NCBI RefSeq assembly: GCF_013407835.1
Contig: NZ_JACCBI010000001.1
Span: 3,038,001-3,102,000, forward strand
DNA: 64,000 nt
Source: Agromyces atrinae
Lineage (GTDB): Bacteria; Actinomycetota; Actinomycetes; Actinomycetales; Microbacteriaceae
Direction of reading: 5' to 3'
The position numbers and the translations under genes were made by a program. The notes under the pieces were generated by a model. It saw only the letters and a list, made by a program, of their open reading frames with translations, had not been told where the DNA came from and did not search any database. Every line of letters starts with the position of its first letter. The first letter of the stretch is position 1. Shown here one piece after another: positions 17,126 through 25,312 of the stretch.

Positions 17126-17932
17126 CTAGGTCAGGGAGCGCAGCCGTGCGACGAGGGCGACAGTCTCGGGCGCGGGCGTCGAACGCCACGTGGATGACGC
17201 AGGGAAGAGCACACTCGTGTGCGGACCCACCGCATGCTGGAGGTCGGCCGCCAACCGGAAGCCGCTCACGAGATACTCGACCGTGCGTTCGGCGCCGAGC
17301 CAGCGATCGTTCCAGTCGCGGAGGCGCGCGACGAGTGTTTCGTCGAACCGGAGGGTGCCGGCGGCGAGGGGTTCATCGGGGCGATCGACGAGCGGAGTGC
17401 GATCGGCGAGCGGCATCCCGCTCTCGGTGGGTGCGAGAAGCACGCGTTCGGGCCGCCGGCCGGGCGTCCACACGAGCGCATCGAGGTCGACTCCGCGCGT
17501 CATGGCGCAGAACTCGCTCTCGGGCATCGCCTGCATCTGCTCGACGACGGTCGGCCGCCGGGGCGTGAAACGTCTTCCCTCGGGGCCGACCGCCTCGAAG
17601 TGAGCGTCTCCGGTCGGCGTCACGGCATCGCGGTCCTCGTCATCCCCGACGAACACAGTGGTGCCGGTGCCGAGCTCGGCCTGCAGTTCGGCGGCGAGGA
17701 GGAACTCGGCGACGGATGACTCGAGCGATGCCTCCGGAGACGGCCACTCGAAGTCGTCGCCGAGGTACGCCTCGATCGCAGCGTTCCATTCGGAGAGCCG
17801 CTGCTCGAGGTCGGCCGTGATGCCGAGGGCTCCGCGCGCGATCGGCCCCGGTTCGCCGTCGGGAGAGCGATCCCAGAGCGGCAGGTCGACCGAGTGCTCC
17901 CACATGAGACGGATGTGCGTCGGGCGGTTCAT
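17126..17932 (-). CDS. hypothetical protein with an internal duplication
   Basis: A 268-residue soluble protein I cannot assign. It seems to consist of two related halves. The first has LRLSEW-like ADLEQRLSEWNAAIEAYLGD followed by FLLAAELQAELGTGTTVFVG. The second has VARLRDWNDRWLGAERTV followed by FRLAADLQHAVGPHTSVLFP. Both halves open with an acidic segment containing a PL.DR motif (DLPLWDRSPDG and GMPLADRTPLVD). No signal peptide, membrane helix or catalytic motif is visible. It stands alone between two hairpin pairs. The duplicated architecture suggests a small alpha/beta unit of unknown role. Confidence 0.65.
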   Translation of the reverse strand: MNRPTHIRLMWEHSVDLPLWDRSPDGEPGPIARGALGITADLEQRLSEWNAAIEAYLGDDFEWPSPEASLESSVAEFLLAAELQAELGTGTTVFVGDDEDRDAVTPTGDAHFEAVGPEGRRFTPRRPTVVEQMQAMPESEFCAMTRGVDLDALVWTPGRRPERVLLAPTESGMPLADRTPLVDRPDEPLAAGTLRFDETLVARLRDWNDRWLGAERTVEYLVSGFRLAADLQHAVGPHTSVLFPASSTWRSTPAPETVALVARLRSLT

Positions 17933-18022
17933 GCATCCACTCTATGAACGCGCTCCGTCATGCGCCCCGCCGTTCGTGTCGCTCGCGGTGCGTCATCCGC
18001 TCACCTCGCCCATCGCGGGGTG

Positions 18023-18076
18023 TGTTGCCGCTCGTGGTGGGTGCGAGGCGGCCGCAACCCGCCACGAGTGGCAACA
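18023..18076. repeat. hairpin repeat A6 (TTGCC family, subtype 3)
   Basis: TGTTGCCGCTCGTGGTGGGT pairs with ACCCGCCACGAGTGGCAACA at 18 of 20 positions. Near-copy of A5, from which it is separated by one gene. Confidence 0.82.
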
Positions 18077-18124
18077 TGACGCGGCGCCGCGCGGGGAAGC
18101 GCGGCCGCGCCCCGCGGCGGCCGT

Positions 18125-18180
18125 GAGTTGCCACTTTCGGCCCGTGTCGGGCCCTCCGCACGGGCCGAAAGTGGCAACTC
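18125..18180. repeat. hairpin repeat A7 (TTGCC family, subtype 1)
   Basis: A perfect 22-bp inverted repeat opening GAGTTGCCACTTTCGGCCCG with a 12-base loop. It has the same inner stem as A1. It lies 48 bases after A6 and just beyond the end of the SRPBCC gene. Confidence 0.85.
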
Positions 18181-18191
18181 GCCGGCGTGGT

Positions 18192-18650
18192 TCAGGCGCC
18201 GGGGCGCTCGGCGCGGGCGACGAGCACTCGGTTGCGCTCGGCGATGAGGCGGCGGAGGTGACCCCCGAGCGCGAGGCGTTCGGCGAGCGTGCCGAGGGGG
18301 CCGAGCGGGGCGGATGCCTCGATGCGATCGATCATCGTCGAGCCGGTGCCGCGCTCGATGAAGAGATGTTCGTGGCGGAAGCTCCGGAACGGTCCGCGGG
18401 TCTGCTCGTCGACGAAGCGCGACGGGCGGTCGAGTGCGGTCACGGACGACGTCATGTTCCAGACGATGCCGAAGTGGCGTGCGCGCCACGTCACCGACTC
18501 GCCGAGTCCGATCGCGCCCGAGGTGACTCCGGCGACGGCGCGTTCGTTCGTGCCGTGCATCGAGGCGACGTGGGCGTCGACGTCGAGGGAGAGATCGAAG
18601 AGGGCCTCGCGCGGTGCCGTGGAGTGCGTCGTGAGTTCGAAGCGGAACAC
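18192..18650 (-). CDS. SRPBCC family protein
   Basis: A 152-residue protein covered by one START/SRPBCC-like fold. It begins with the usual strand-helix (MFRFELTTHSTAPREALFDL), has VTWRARHFGIVWNMTSSVTA and FRHEHLFIERGTGSTMIDRI strands, and ends with the long C-terminal helix (LGPLGTLAERLALGGHLRRL) that closes the hydrophobic cavity. Proteins of this type bind hydrophobic ligands or act on polyketide-like substrates; the ligand cannot be predicted. It is monocistronic and divergent from the IclR regulator, separated by a duplicated hairpin element. Confidence 0.8.
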   Translation of the reverse strand: MFRFELTTHSTAPREALFDLSLDVDAHVASMHGTNERAVAGVTSGAIGLGESVTWRARHFGIVWNMTSSVTALDRPSRFVDEQTRGPFRSFRHEHLFIERGTGSTMIDRIEASAPLGPLGTLAERLALGGHLRRLIAERNRVLVARAERPGA

Positions 18651-18690
18651 GGGCCTCCTGACGATCGTCGCCTCATTGTCGCAGTCGGTC

Positions 18691-18953
18691 GGATGACGGT
18701 GTGGTGTGTAGGGGAGACGCGCGTGTGTAGGCCCGGGCGCCTCGCGTCCGCCTACGAAGGGCGCGAAAGCCTACAAACCGAGGGGCGGTGGCGGCACGGC
18801 GGCACGGCGCCTACGGCGTTGCGGCACGGCGGTCCTACGGCGTGGCGGCACGGCGGCTGGCCGGGATGACGGTGCGGTGCGTAGGGGAAACGCGCGTGTG
18901 TAGGCCCGGGCGCCTCGCGTCCGCCTACGAAGGGCGCGAAAGCCTACAATCCG
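18691..18953. repeat. family D nested hairpins D1 and D2, a 90-bp direct duplication
   Basis: Two direct copies, 18691-18780 and 18864-18953, differ at only a few positions. Each contains an outer GTAGG/CCTAC pair and an inner GTAGGC...GCCTAC pair, so it can fold as two nested hairpins. The 83 bases between the copies carry short GCGGCACGG repeats. The gap 18651-19089 lies between the divergent SRPBCC and IclR genes and holds no other gene. Confidence 0.8.
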
Positions 18954-19089
18954 ATGTGGCGGGCGGCCGGTGTCGCGGTGGCGGTCGTGGCGGTGATGTT
19001 GGCGGCAGGCGGCCGCGGTGGCGGTACCGGTCGCGATCGCGGACGGGATCAGCCGAACCCCGAACCCTAGACTGGCGCCGGAGGTGCAC

Positions 19090-19848
19090 GTGGTCGAACC
19101 GAAGGTTCCGGCGGCCGATCAGGCCCTGCGCATCCTGTCGCACCTCGCCGCGCAGCGCGGTCCGCAGCCCGCGACGGCGATCGCGACGGCCCTCGACCTG
19201 CCCCGCTCGACCGTCTACCACCTGCTCGCGACGCTGCAGCATCGTGGGTTCGTCGTGCACCTTCCCGAAGAGCGTCGCTACGGACTCGGCGTCGCCGCGT
19301 TCGAGCTCTCGAGCGGATTCTCGCGGCAGCAACCCCTCGCGCGCCTCGGCCGCCCCCTCGTCGCGAGCCTCGTCGACCGGCTCGGCGAGAGCGGTCACCT
19401 CGCCGTGCTGCACGGGCGCGACGTGCTCTATCTCGTCGAGGAGCGCGCCCCCCGCCGCCCCTCGCTCATCACCGATGTCGGCGTGCGCCTTCCCGCTCAC
19501 CTCACCGCGACGGGTCGCGCGATGCTCGCGGCACTGCCTCCCGCGCAGCTTCGTGCGCTCTACCCCGACGCCGCGGCGTTCGCGGGCGACGACGGCTGGA
19601 CTTACGGCCGCCTCAAGCGCCTGCTCGCCGACGTGCGCGCCGACGGCTTCGCGCGCGAGCACGGCGAGGTCTCGACGGGGCTCTCCTCGGTCGGCGTCGC
19701 CGCCCTCGACCACCTCGGATGGCCCGCCGCCGCGATCGCCGTGACCTTCGCGAACGACATCGACGACGAGCGTCTCGCCGCCCTCACCTCATCGACGACG
19801 GATGCCGCGAGCGAGCTCTCTCGTCGAATCCGAGGCATCGGCCGCTGA
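19090..19848 (+). CDS. IclR family transcriptional regulator
   Basis: A 252-residue regulator with an N-terminal winged helix-turn-helix (ATAIATALDLPRSTVYHLLA) and a C-terminal IclR effector-binding domain (HLAVLHGRDVLYLVEE, LPAHLTATGRAMLAALP, REHGEVSTGLSSVGVAALDH). I chose GTG 19090 because GGAG lies six bases upstream and this gives the usual family length; an upstream in-frame ATG at 19018 adds only repeat-derived sequence. IclR proteins often control catabolic genes for aromatic or amino acids. Position beside the hut genes suggests, but does not prove, control of histidine utilisation. Confidence 0.85.
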   Translation: MVEPKVPAADQALRILSHLAAQRGPQPATAIATALDLPRSTVYHLLATLQHRGFVVHLPEERRYGLGVAAFELSSGFSRQQPLARLGRPLVASLVDRLGESGHLAVLHGRDVLYLVEERAPRRPSLITDVGVRLPAHLTATGRAMLAALPPAQLRALYPDAAAFAGDDGWTYGRLKRLLADVRADGFAREHGEVSTGLSSVGVAALDHLGWPAAAIAVTFANDIDDERLAALTSSTTDAASELSRRIRGIGR

Positions 19849-19934
19849 GGCCCGCCCGCCCGGAACCGCGGCCCGCGTCATCCGGCCGCCGCGCGCCCCC
19901 GAACGAAACATCCGCCCGCGTCATCCGCCCACCG

Positions 19935-20008
19935 TCCGCCGGAACTCCGCCGATGCGCCGGAGCGATTCGGCCGCGACCCTCCGGCACAGCGCCAGAACT
20001 CCGGCGAA
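19935..20008. repeat. family H nested hairpin H1
   Basis: CGCCGGA at the left end pairs with TCCGGCG at the right, with an inner GCGCCGGAG/CTCCGGCAC pair. Read on the minus strand, GCATCGGCGGAGTTCCGGCG matches the element at 46675-46750 almost exactly. It lies between the convergent IclR and ABM-domain genes. Confidence 0.6.
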
Positions 20009-20010
20009 AC

Positions 20011-20571
20011 CTACCGCGCCCGATGCAACCAGGGCGCGAGCAGGCGTGTGATGAACGGCAGCCCCCAGTACGTCATGATCGGCGTGAGGATGACGGTGCT
20101 GACGAGCAGCCGCAGGGCGAGATGCGTCTCGTTCCAGAACGGCAGCAGCCCGAGCAGCGCGCTCACGACGAGGTTCGCGGGGAAGAAGATGAGCCAGATG
20201 CTGATCGCCTGCTTCCATCGCGGGGGCGACGTGACGACCTCGATGCCGCGCGTCGGTGTGGGGTCGTCGAACCACCCCTCGATGCCGGTGCGGCGTTGCA
20301 CGCGCGATTCGCGCACGAAGTCGCTCGCCTGCGCGAGCCACGAGGTGCGGTCGTCGGAGTGCTCCCACTCGATGAGTCGCTCCTCGTCCTCGAAGCGGTA
20401 GAGCATGTGCCACGTCGTCGAGGTGGCGCCGTCGCGCACCCACCCCGAACCGAGGAAGCCCGGATAGGTGTTCGCGAGGTTCACTCCCGCTTGCACCCAA
20501 CGTGTCGCTTCACCGATGCGCCGGGGATCGACCTGGCGTTCGATGGCGACCGTCACGGTCTGATCTGTCAT
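20011..20571 (-). CDS. antibiotic biosynthesis monooxygenase-like membrane protein
   Basis: A 186-residue protein with an N-terminal ABM (dimeric ferredoxin-like) domain. IERQVDPRRIGEATRWVQAG, YPGFLGSGWVRDG and WHMLYRFEDEERLIEWEHSD are the expected beta-alpha elements. Two membrane helices follow in the last 70 residues (about 123-145 and 152-175). Fusions of an ABM domain to two C-terminal helices are common in bacteria, and their function is not known. ATG 20571 is preferred because the conserved domain begins at once after it; an upstream start at 20595 would add eight residues. It is followed on the same strand by GNAT-to-esterase genes but with its own spacing. Confidence 0.78.
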   Translation of the reverse strand: MTDQTVTVAIERQVDPRRIGEATRWVQAGVNLANTYPGFLGSGWVRDGATSTTWHMLYRFEDEERLIEWEHSDDRTSWLAQASDFVRESRVQRRTGIEGWFDDPTPTRGIEVVTSPPRWKQAISIWLIFFPANLVVSALLGLLPFWNETHLALRLLVSTVILTPIMTYWGLPFITRLLAPWLHRAR

Positions 20572-20607
20572 GCATCCAGCGTCGCACCCGCGCATGGCGG
20601 GCAGGTT

Positions 20608-21615
20608 TCAGGAGGCCGCGAGGTGCGTGTGCAGGAACGCCGAGACGCGCGTGCGGAGGGCGTCGTCGAGGATGCCGATCGAGTGGTCGTCACCCGGAAC
20701 GATCGCGAGGTCGAGCGGCACCCCGGCGGTCAGCAGGGCTGCGGCGAAGCGCTCGGCCTGGCCCACGGGCACGACCTCGGCCTCGGCGTGACCGACGAAG
20801 AACGGCGGATCGCTCGCGTCGAGGTGGCTGATCGCCGAGGCCTCGGATGCCGCGGGGCACTCGCCGCCGTCGCAGCCGAGGTAGGCGCCGACGATTCCGT
20901 GGAGCCACATGCTGCTCGCGTCGGCCTCGAGGGCCTCGGTCGTGAGCTCGATGGGACCCGAGAGCTCGACGACGGCCGCGACGCGCGACCCGGTGTCGAG
21001 CGGGCCTTCGCCGCGTGCGCCGAGGAGCGCCGCGAGGTTGCCGCCGGCCGAGCCGCCGAACGCGCCGATGCGGGCCGGGTCGATGCCGTAGTCGGCGGCG
21101 TTCGTGCGGAGGAAGTCGACCGCGAGCGACACGTCGTCGATCGCGGCGGGGAACGTCGCGTCGGGAACGAGCCGGTAGTTGACGGATGCCGCGACGAAGC
21201 CTTCGCTCGCGAGCCAGAGGCACACGCGTCGCCAGTCGTCGTTCGCCTTGTCGCCGCGCGCCCAGCTTCCGCCGTGGATCGAGACGACCGCGGGCAGGGC
21301 GGTCGGATCGGCTCCGTCGACCGCGGCGGGCGAGCAGACATCCAGCGTCAGGAGGGTGCCGTCGTCACGCGTTCCGTAGGGGATGTCGGCCTCGACGTCG
21401 ATCGTCGACGGCGGGATGAACGTGCGGATTCCGATGATCTCGGGCGACACGACCTCGCTCTCGGCGAGGGCCGGTTCGGGGTCGATCTCGTTCACCGGAA
21501 CGTGGAACGCCGACAGCGCGAACACGCCAAGGGCCGCGGTGAGTGCGGCGGCGGCGATTCCCGCCGCTCGCAGTCTGCGGGCGCCGTGGCCGCCCCGGTG
21601 TCGGGTCGGGGTCAC
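20608..21615 (-). CDS. exported alpha/beta hydrolase (esterase/lipase type)
   Basis: A 335-residue hydrolase with an N-terminal hydrophobic segment (AGIAAAALTAALGVFALSAF, about 18-37), so it is probably membrane-anchored or secreted. The catalytic domain has the oxyanion-hole motif SIHGGSW, the nucleophile elbow FGGSAGGN, an Asp in the AEAEVVPVGQAERF region and the His in PGDDHSIG. This pattern places it in the HSL/BD-FAE-like carboxylesterase group. The catalytic triad is complete. Natural substrate unknown. A gap of 36 bases separates it from the ABM-domain gene on the same strand, and they may be co-transcribed. Confidence 0.83.
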   Translation of the reverse strand: MTPTRHRGGHGARRLRAAGIAAAALTAALGVFALSAFHVPVNEIDPEPALAESEVVSPEIIGIRTFIPPSTIDVEADIPYGTRDDGTLLTLDVCSPAAVDGADPTALPAVVSIHGGSWARGDKANDDWRRVCLWLASEGFVAASVNYRLVPDATFPAAIDDVSLAVDFLRTNAADYGIDPARIGAFGGSAGGNLAALLGARGEGPLDTGSRVAAVVELSGPIELTTEALEADASSMWLHGIVGAYLGCDGGECPAASEASAISHLDASDPPFFVGHAEAEVVPVGQAERFAAALLTAGVPLDLAIVPGDDHSIGILDDALRTRVSAFLHTHLAAS

Positions 21616-21700
21616 GTGCGCTCCGGATTCAGGGGTGCAGTGATGCTAACCCGCCGAATGACAGGGAGCAAGCGCTCTCACGAGGTCGCGTCTCTGCGCG

Positions 21701-22090
21701 TCATCCCGCGGCGAGCGGAGCCGCGATCGAGACGACGAGCGAGACCGCTCCGACGCTCAAAAGGATGACGGTCAGGAGTTTCAGGACCCGCGTCGACGGG
21801 CGCCCCGGTTCGAGGATCATGCGCGACGCGTCGCGGTCGCTGTAGTACACGCGCTGGTCGTCGGGGTCGGTGACCTCGGCGCGTTCGTGGTGCGACAGGG
21901 TGCGTTCGTGGAAGTCGCCGCCCACGAACCAGCGGGCGACGCCGTCGACGATGACGGCCTGCGTCGGAAGCCAGCGTCCGTCGACCGTGCGCATGGACGC
22001 CCAGATCACGAGGCAGACGAGTCCGGTGCCGAGGCCGAGCCACGACAACGACTCGGCGATGATCGCCACGAGGTCGAGGGGGCTCTGCAC
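21701..22090 (-). CDS. small membrane protein of unknown function
   Basis: A 129-residue protein with an N-terminal membrane helix (SLSWLGLGTGLVCLVIWASM) and a C-terminal one (LLTVILLSVGAVSLVVSIAA). Between them is a polar domain of about 70 residues containing DGRWLPTQAVIVDGVARWFV and ERAEVTDPDDQRVYYSDRD. The middle domain could be a small beta barrel like those in DUF3592-type proteins, but the match is only suggestive. It lies four bases downstream of the GNAT gene on the same strand, so the two are probably one transcript. Confidence 0.65.
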   Translation of the reverse strand: MQSPLDLVAIIAESLSWLGLGTGLVCLVIWASMRTVDGRWLPTQAVIVDGVARWFVGGDFHERTLSHHERAEVTDPDDQRVYYSDRDASRMILEPGRPSTRVLKLLTVILLSVGAVSLVVSIAAPLAAG

Positions 22091-22094
22091 AGAA

Positions 22095-22568
22095 TCAGGC
22101 TAGCGCGGAGGCGGCGAGAGATTTCGCGAAACAGACCGAATGCGCCTCACCGACGTACTGACCGAACTGCGGGATCTCGACGTAGCCGTGCCGGCGGTAG
22201 AGCGCTTGGGCGGCATCGTGCAGATCACCGGTCTCGAGCACGATGCGACGGATGCCTCGGATCGCGGCATCCGATTCGATGGTCTCGAGGAGGAGCGAGG
22301 CGACGCCGAGACCGCGCGAGGCGGGGTCGACGAACATGCGCTTGAGTTCGCCCTCGCCGGCATCCTTCACCAATGCGGCGATGCCGACGGCGCGACCCTC
22401 GTCGCGCACGACGTAGAACGAGACGGCGGGCGCCTCGAGCGTCGCGATGTCGAGCAGGAAGTTCGACTCGGGCGGATAGAGGCTCTCGGCGTACGCGGTG
22501 CTGCCGTCGAGGAGGCGTTCGATCTCCGCCTGACGAGGCGGTTCGATGGCGATGGTGAGGGGTGGCAC
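22095..22568 (-). CDS. GNAT family N-acetyltransferase
   Basis: A 157-residue acetyltransferase with the GNAT fold. The acetyl-CoA pyrophosphate loop is SRGLGVASLLLETI, preceded by the strand GELKRMFVDP. RIVLETGDLHDAAQALYRRH is the typical late strand-helix, and GYVEIPQFGQYVG closes the fold. Its overall pattern resembles small PhnO/YpfP-like GNATs that act on unknown amines. It heads a short operon with the small membrane protein gene. Substrate not predictable. Confidence 0.85.
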   Translation of the reverse strand: MPPLTIAIEPPRQAEIERLLDGSTAYAESLYPPESNFLLDIATLEAPAVSFYVVRDEGRAVGIAALVKDAGEGELKRMFVDPASRGLGVASLLLETIESDAAIRGIRRIVLETGDLHDAAQALYRRHGYVEIPQFGQYVGEAHSVCFAKSLAASALA

Positions 22569-22669
22569 GGCGCGAGTTTACGGTGCGCGTGTTTCGCCGA
22601 CATTGCTTGTCGGGGGTGAGCGGATGACGCGTGCGAGCCGATCAGCGGGCGATTCTCAGGGTCGACGTG

Positions 22670-22877
22670 TACAGTAGCCGAGTCGGTCTTAGGCACCGCG
22701 CAGTTGTGCGCGGATGGGTTTGTGAGTCTGAGGGCCGGTTTCGTCGCAGTCAGCGACGGATAGTCACCGTATGTGAACGGCCCCGGTCGATGAGTGCCCG
22801 GGTTCTCAGAGAGAGCTGCGCGAATACGCGCGAGTTTCGTCTGCCATGTGCACGAATGAACCCAGGAAGACACTGTT
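22670..22877 (+). promoter_or_regulatory. putative promoter and long 5' leader of the DEAD-box helicase gene
   Basis: TACAGT at 22670-22675 is a plausible -10 box; a clear -35 is not visible. Transcription from there would give a leader of about 195 bases with several GC-rich complementary stretches. Long leaders on DEAD-box helicase genes often mediate cold or growth-phase control. CCCAGGAAG supplies the ribosome binding site 10 bases before ATG 22878. The rest of the gap from 22569 has no gene. Confidence 0.35.
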
Positions 22878-25010
22878 ATGCCCAAGAACACCTCGAGCGA
22901 CAACCGCCCGAACTTCGACCCGTCCTACGCGAAGGGCAGCCGTAAGTTCGCCCCGAAGAAGGCTGCGCCCAAGTCGGGCTCGCGGAGCCCCGGCCACCGC
23001 GGCTACAAGGAAGAGACCGAAGCGCCCCGCAAGGAGCGCTGGAGCCGCGACGAGCGCGTCGCCCAGGGCCGTTCGCCGCACCGTGCCGAGCGCCCGGGCC
23101 GCGAAGAGCGTTCCGGCGAGCGCCCCCGCTACGACCGTGACGACCGCGCACCGCGTCGCGATGACCGTGGCGGCGACCGCGCCCCGCGTTCATTCGACCG
23201 TGATGACCGCGCACCGCGCCGCGACGACCGGAGCGACCGTGCCCCGCGTCGTGACGACCGTGCACCGCGCTCGTTCGACCGCAACGATCGCGCGCCTCGT
23301 CGTGATGACCGTGGCGGCGACCGTGCCCCGCGTTCGTTCGACCGTGACGACCGTGCGCCCCGTCGCGATGACCGTGCGCCCCGTTCGTTCGATCGCAACG
23401 ATCGCGCCCCGCGTCGTGACGACCGTGGGAGCGACCGTGCTCCTCGGTCGTTCGACCGTGACGACCGCGCGCCCCGTCGTGATGACCGTGCGCCCCGTTC
23501 GTTCGATCGCAACGATCGCGCCCCGCGTCGCGACGACCGTGGGAGCGACCGTGCTCCTCGCTCGTTCGACCGCGATGACCGCGCGCCCCGCCGTGACGAC
23601 CGCGCCGAGCGCCCGCGCTTCGACCGTGCGCCCCGCCGCGACGACCGCAGCGACCGCCCCCGTTTCGACCGCGACGACCGCGGCCCCCGTCGCGACGAGC
23701 GTGCACCCCGTGCCGCTCACGGCGGCGCCCCCGCCCGTGGCGAGTCGAAGTTCTACCCGACGCGCGAAGAGAAGAACTTCACCCCGCAGGATGACGTCGT
23801 GCTCGAGCGTCTCGAAGCGCAGGCCATCCAGGCGCAGGACGTCGACGGTGTGACCTTCGGCGACCTCGGCCTCGGTGGCAACATCGTGCGCACGCTCGGC
23901 GAACTCGGCGCGGCATCCCCCTTCCCCATCCAGGCCGCGACGATCCCCGTCGTGCTCGAGGGCCGCGACGTGCTCGGCCGTGGACGCACGGGCTCCGGTA
24001 AGACGATCGCCTTCGGTGCTCCGACGGTCGAGCGGCTCATGGAGAACAACGGCGGCAAGAACCGCAAGATGGGCCGGAAGCCCCGCGCTCTCATCCTCGC
24101 GCCGACGCGTGAGCTCGCCCTGCAGATCGACCGCACGGTGCAGCCCATCGCTCGCTCGGTGGGACTCTTCACGACGCAGATCTACGGCGGTGTTCCCCAG
24201 TTCCGTCAGGTGAGCGCGCTGCAGCGCGGCGTCGACATCATCATCGGCACGCCGGGTCGCATCGAAGACCTCATCGACCAGGGCAAGCTCGACCTCAGCG
24301 AGGTCGTCATCACCGTGCTCGACGAGGCCGACCACATGTGCGACCTCGGCTTCCTCGAGCCCGTGCAGCGCATCCTGCGCCACACCGCCGACCAGGGCCA
24401 GAAGCTGCTCTTCTCGGCGACCCTCGACAAGGGCGTCGCGACGCTCGTCGACGAGTTCCTCGTGAACCCGGCCGTGCACGAGGTCGCCGGCGAAGACCAG
24501 GCGTCGTCGACGATCGAGCACCGCGTGCTCCTCATCGAGAACTCCGACAAGCGCCAGATCGTCGCCCAGCTCTCCGACCGCGAGGGCAAGACCCTCGTGT
24601 TCTCGCGTACCCGTGCCTTCGCCGAAGACCTCACGGACTTCCTCGAAGACCGCGGCATCCGCGCTGTCTCGCTGCACGGCGACCTCAACCAGGCCCGCCG
24701 CACGCGCAACCTCCACCAGCTCACGAGCGGCAAGGTCAACGTGCTCGTCGCGACCGACGTCGCGGCTCGCGGAATCCACGTGGATGACATCGACCTCGTC
24801 ATCCAGGCCGATGCGCCCGACGAATACAAGACGTACCTGCACCGCGCCGGCCGCACGGGCCGCGCGGGCAAGCTCGGTACCGTCGTGACGCTCATCCCGC
24901 GCAACCGTCAGCGCCGCATGGACGAGCTGCTCGAGCGCGCCGAGATCGAGGCCGAGTTCGAGCGCGTCACCCCCGGTGACGAGGTTCTGCAGAAGCTCCA
25001 GAACGCCTAG
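22878..25010 (+). CDS. DEAD-box RNA helicase with repetitive RDDR-rich N-terminus
   Basis: A 710-residue ATP-dependent RNA helicase. The core spans about 310-690 with motif I GRTGSGKT (369-376), PTRELA, motif II DEAD (482-485), motif III SAT, and motif VI HRAGRTGRAG. Residues about 83-280 are a disordered, highly charged block built from repeats such as RAPRRDDRAPRSFDRD. Most family members carry such basic tails at the C-terminus, so the N-terminal position is unusual. It likely unwinds structured RNA in ribosome assembly or decay. A terminator-like hairpin follows. Start ATG 22878 has AGGAAG upstream. Confidence 0.92.
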   Translation: MPKNTSSDNRPNFDPSYAKGSRKFAPKKAAPKSGSRSPGHRGYKEETEAPRKERWSRDERVAQGRSPHRAERPGREERSGERPRYDRDDRAPRRDDRGGDRAPRSFDRDDRAPRRDDRSDRAPRRDDRAPRSFDRNDRAPRRDDRGGDRAPRSFDRDDRAPRRDDRAPRSFDRNDRAPRRDDRGSDRAPRSFDRDDRAPRRDDRAPRSFDRNDRAPRRDDRGSDRAPRSFDRDDRAPRRDDRAERPRFDRAPRRDDRSDRPRFDRDDRGPRRDERAPRAAHGGAPARGESKFYPTREEKNFTPQDDVVLERLEAQAIQAQDVDGVTFGDLGLGGNIVRTLGELGAASPFPIQAATIPVVLEGRDVLGRGRTGSGKTIAFGAPTVERLMENNGGKNRKMGRKPRALILAPTRELALQIDRTVQPIARSVGLFTTQIYGGVPQFRQVSALQRGVDIIIGTPGRIEDLIDQGKLDLSEVVITVLDEADHMCDLGFLEPVQRILRHTADQGQKLLFSATLDKGVATLVDEFLVNPAVHEVAGEDQASSTIEHRVLLIENSDKRQIVAQLSDREGKTLVFSRTRAFAEDLTDFLEDRGIRAVSLHGDLNQARRTRNLHQLTSGKVNVLVATDVAARGIHVDDIDLVIQADAPDEYKTYLHRAGRTGRAGKLGTVVTLIPRNRQRRMDELLERAEIEAEFERVTPGDEVLQKLQNA

Positions 25011-25026
25011 TCACACCCTGTGTCGC

Positions 25027-25084
25027 CGAGAGGGCGATTCGCATCGGTAGCCGCCCGTCGGCACCCCTGCGGATCGCCCTCTCG
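25027..25084 (+). terminator. hairpin after the helicase gene
   Basis: CGAGAGGGCGATTCGCA pairs with TGCGGATCGCCCTCTCG at 16 of 17 positions with a 24-base loop, beginning 17 bases after the helicase stop. There is no strong T-run, but the position and stability fit a transcription terminator. Confidence 0.6.
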
Positions 25085-25108
25085 CCATTCCCTCCCCCCA
25101 CCACCCCG

Positions 25109-25167
25109 GTTTGTGACTCGTTGATGTCGTTCTGAGCGGCCGATAGCGGCATGAACGAGTCACAAAC
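25109..25167. repeat. long intergenic hairpin E
   Basis: GTTTGTGACTCGTT pairs perfectly with AACGAGTCACAAAC; the flanks CACCCCG and GGGTGGGG extend the stem imperfectly. It is the same design as the repeated families but I see only one copy in the window. It lies between the helicase terminator and the paa-type operator. Confidence 0.7.
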
Positions 25168-25227
25168 GGGTGGGGTGGGAAAGGTCTGCGTGCGCGGCGT
25201 TGCCGCAGAGTCATCCGTTTGCCATAC

Positions 25228-25249
25228 TTACTGAACGATCGTTCACTAA
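25228..25249. promoter_or_regulatory. TetR-type operator upstream of the paaJ operon
   Basis: A 22-bp near-perfect palindrome with core TGAACGATCGTTCA. The adjoining CATACT could be the -10 element, so a bound repressor would block the promoter. The same site, with small changes, lies before paaA at 39652-39673. A TetR-family gene is divergent from paaA, so the natural reading is a shared phenylacetate regulon. Confidence 0.7.
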
Positions 25250-25312
25250 TTCCGATCGGGGTGCGGCGGATGACTCGTGCGCACCCACCAGACGACGACG
25301 TCGGGAGGCGGC

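Noticed and set aside
23126..23720. CRISPR or minisatellite in non-coding DNA
   Set aside because: The repeats are in frame with the helicase and encode a regular charged peptide.
23190..24842. 550-residue open frame on the strand opposite the DEAD-box helicase
   Set aside because: It is a by-product of high GC and of the RDDR repeats; the plus-strand helicase motifs are clear and there is no ribosome site for the antisense frame.
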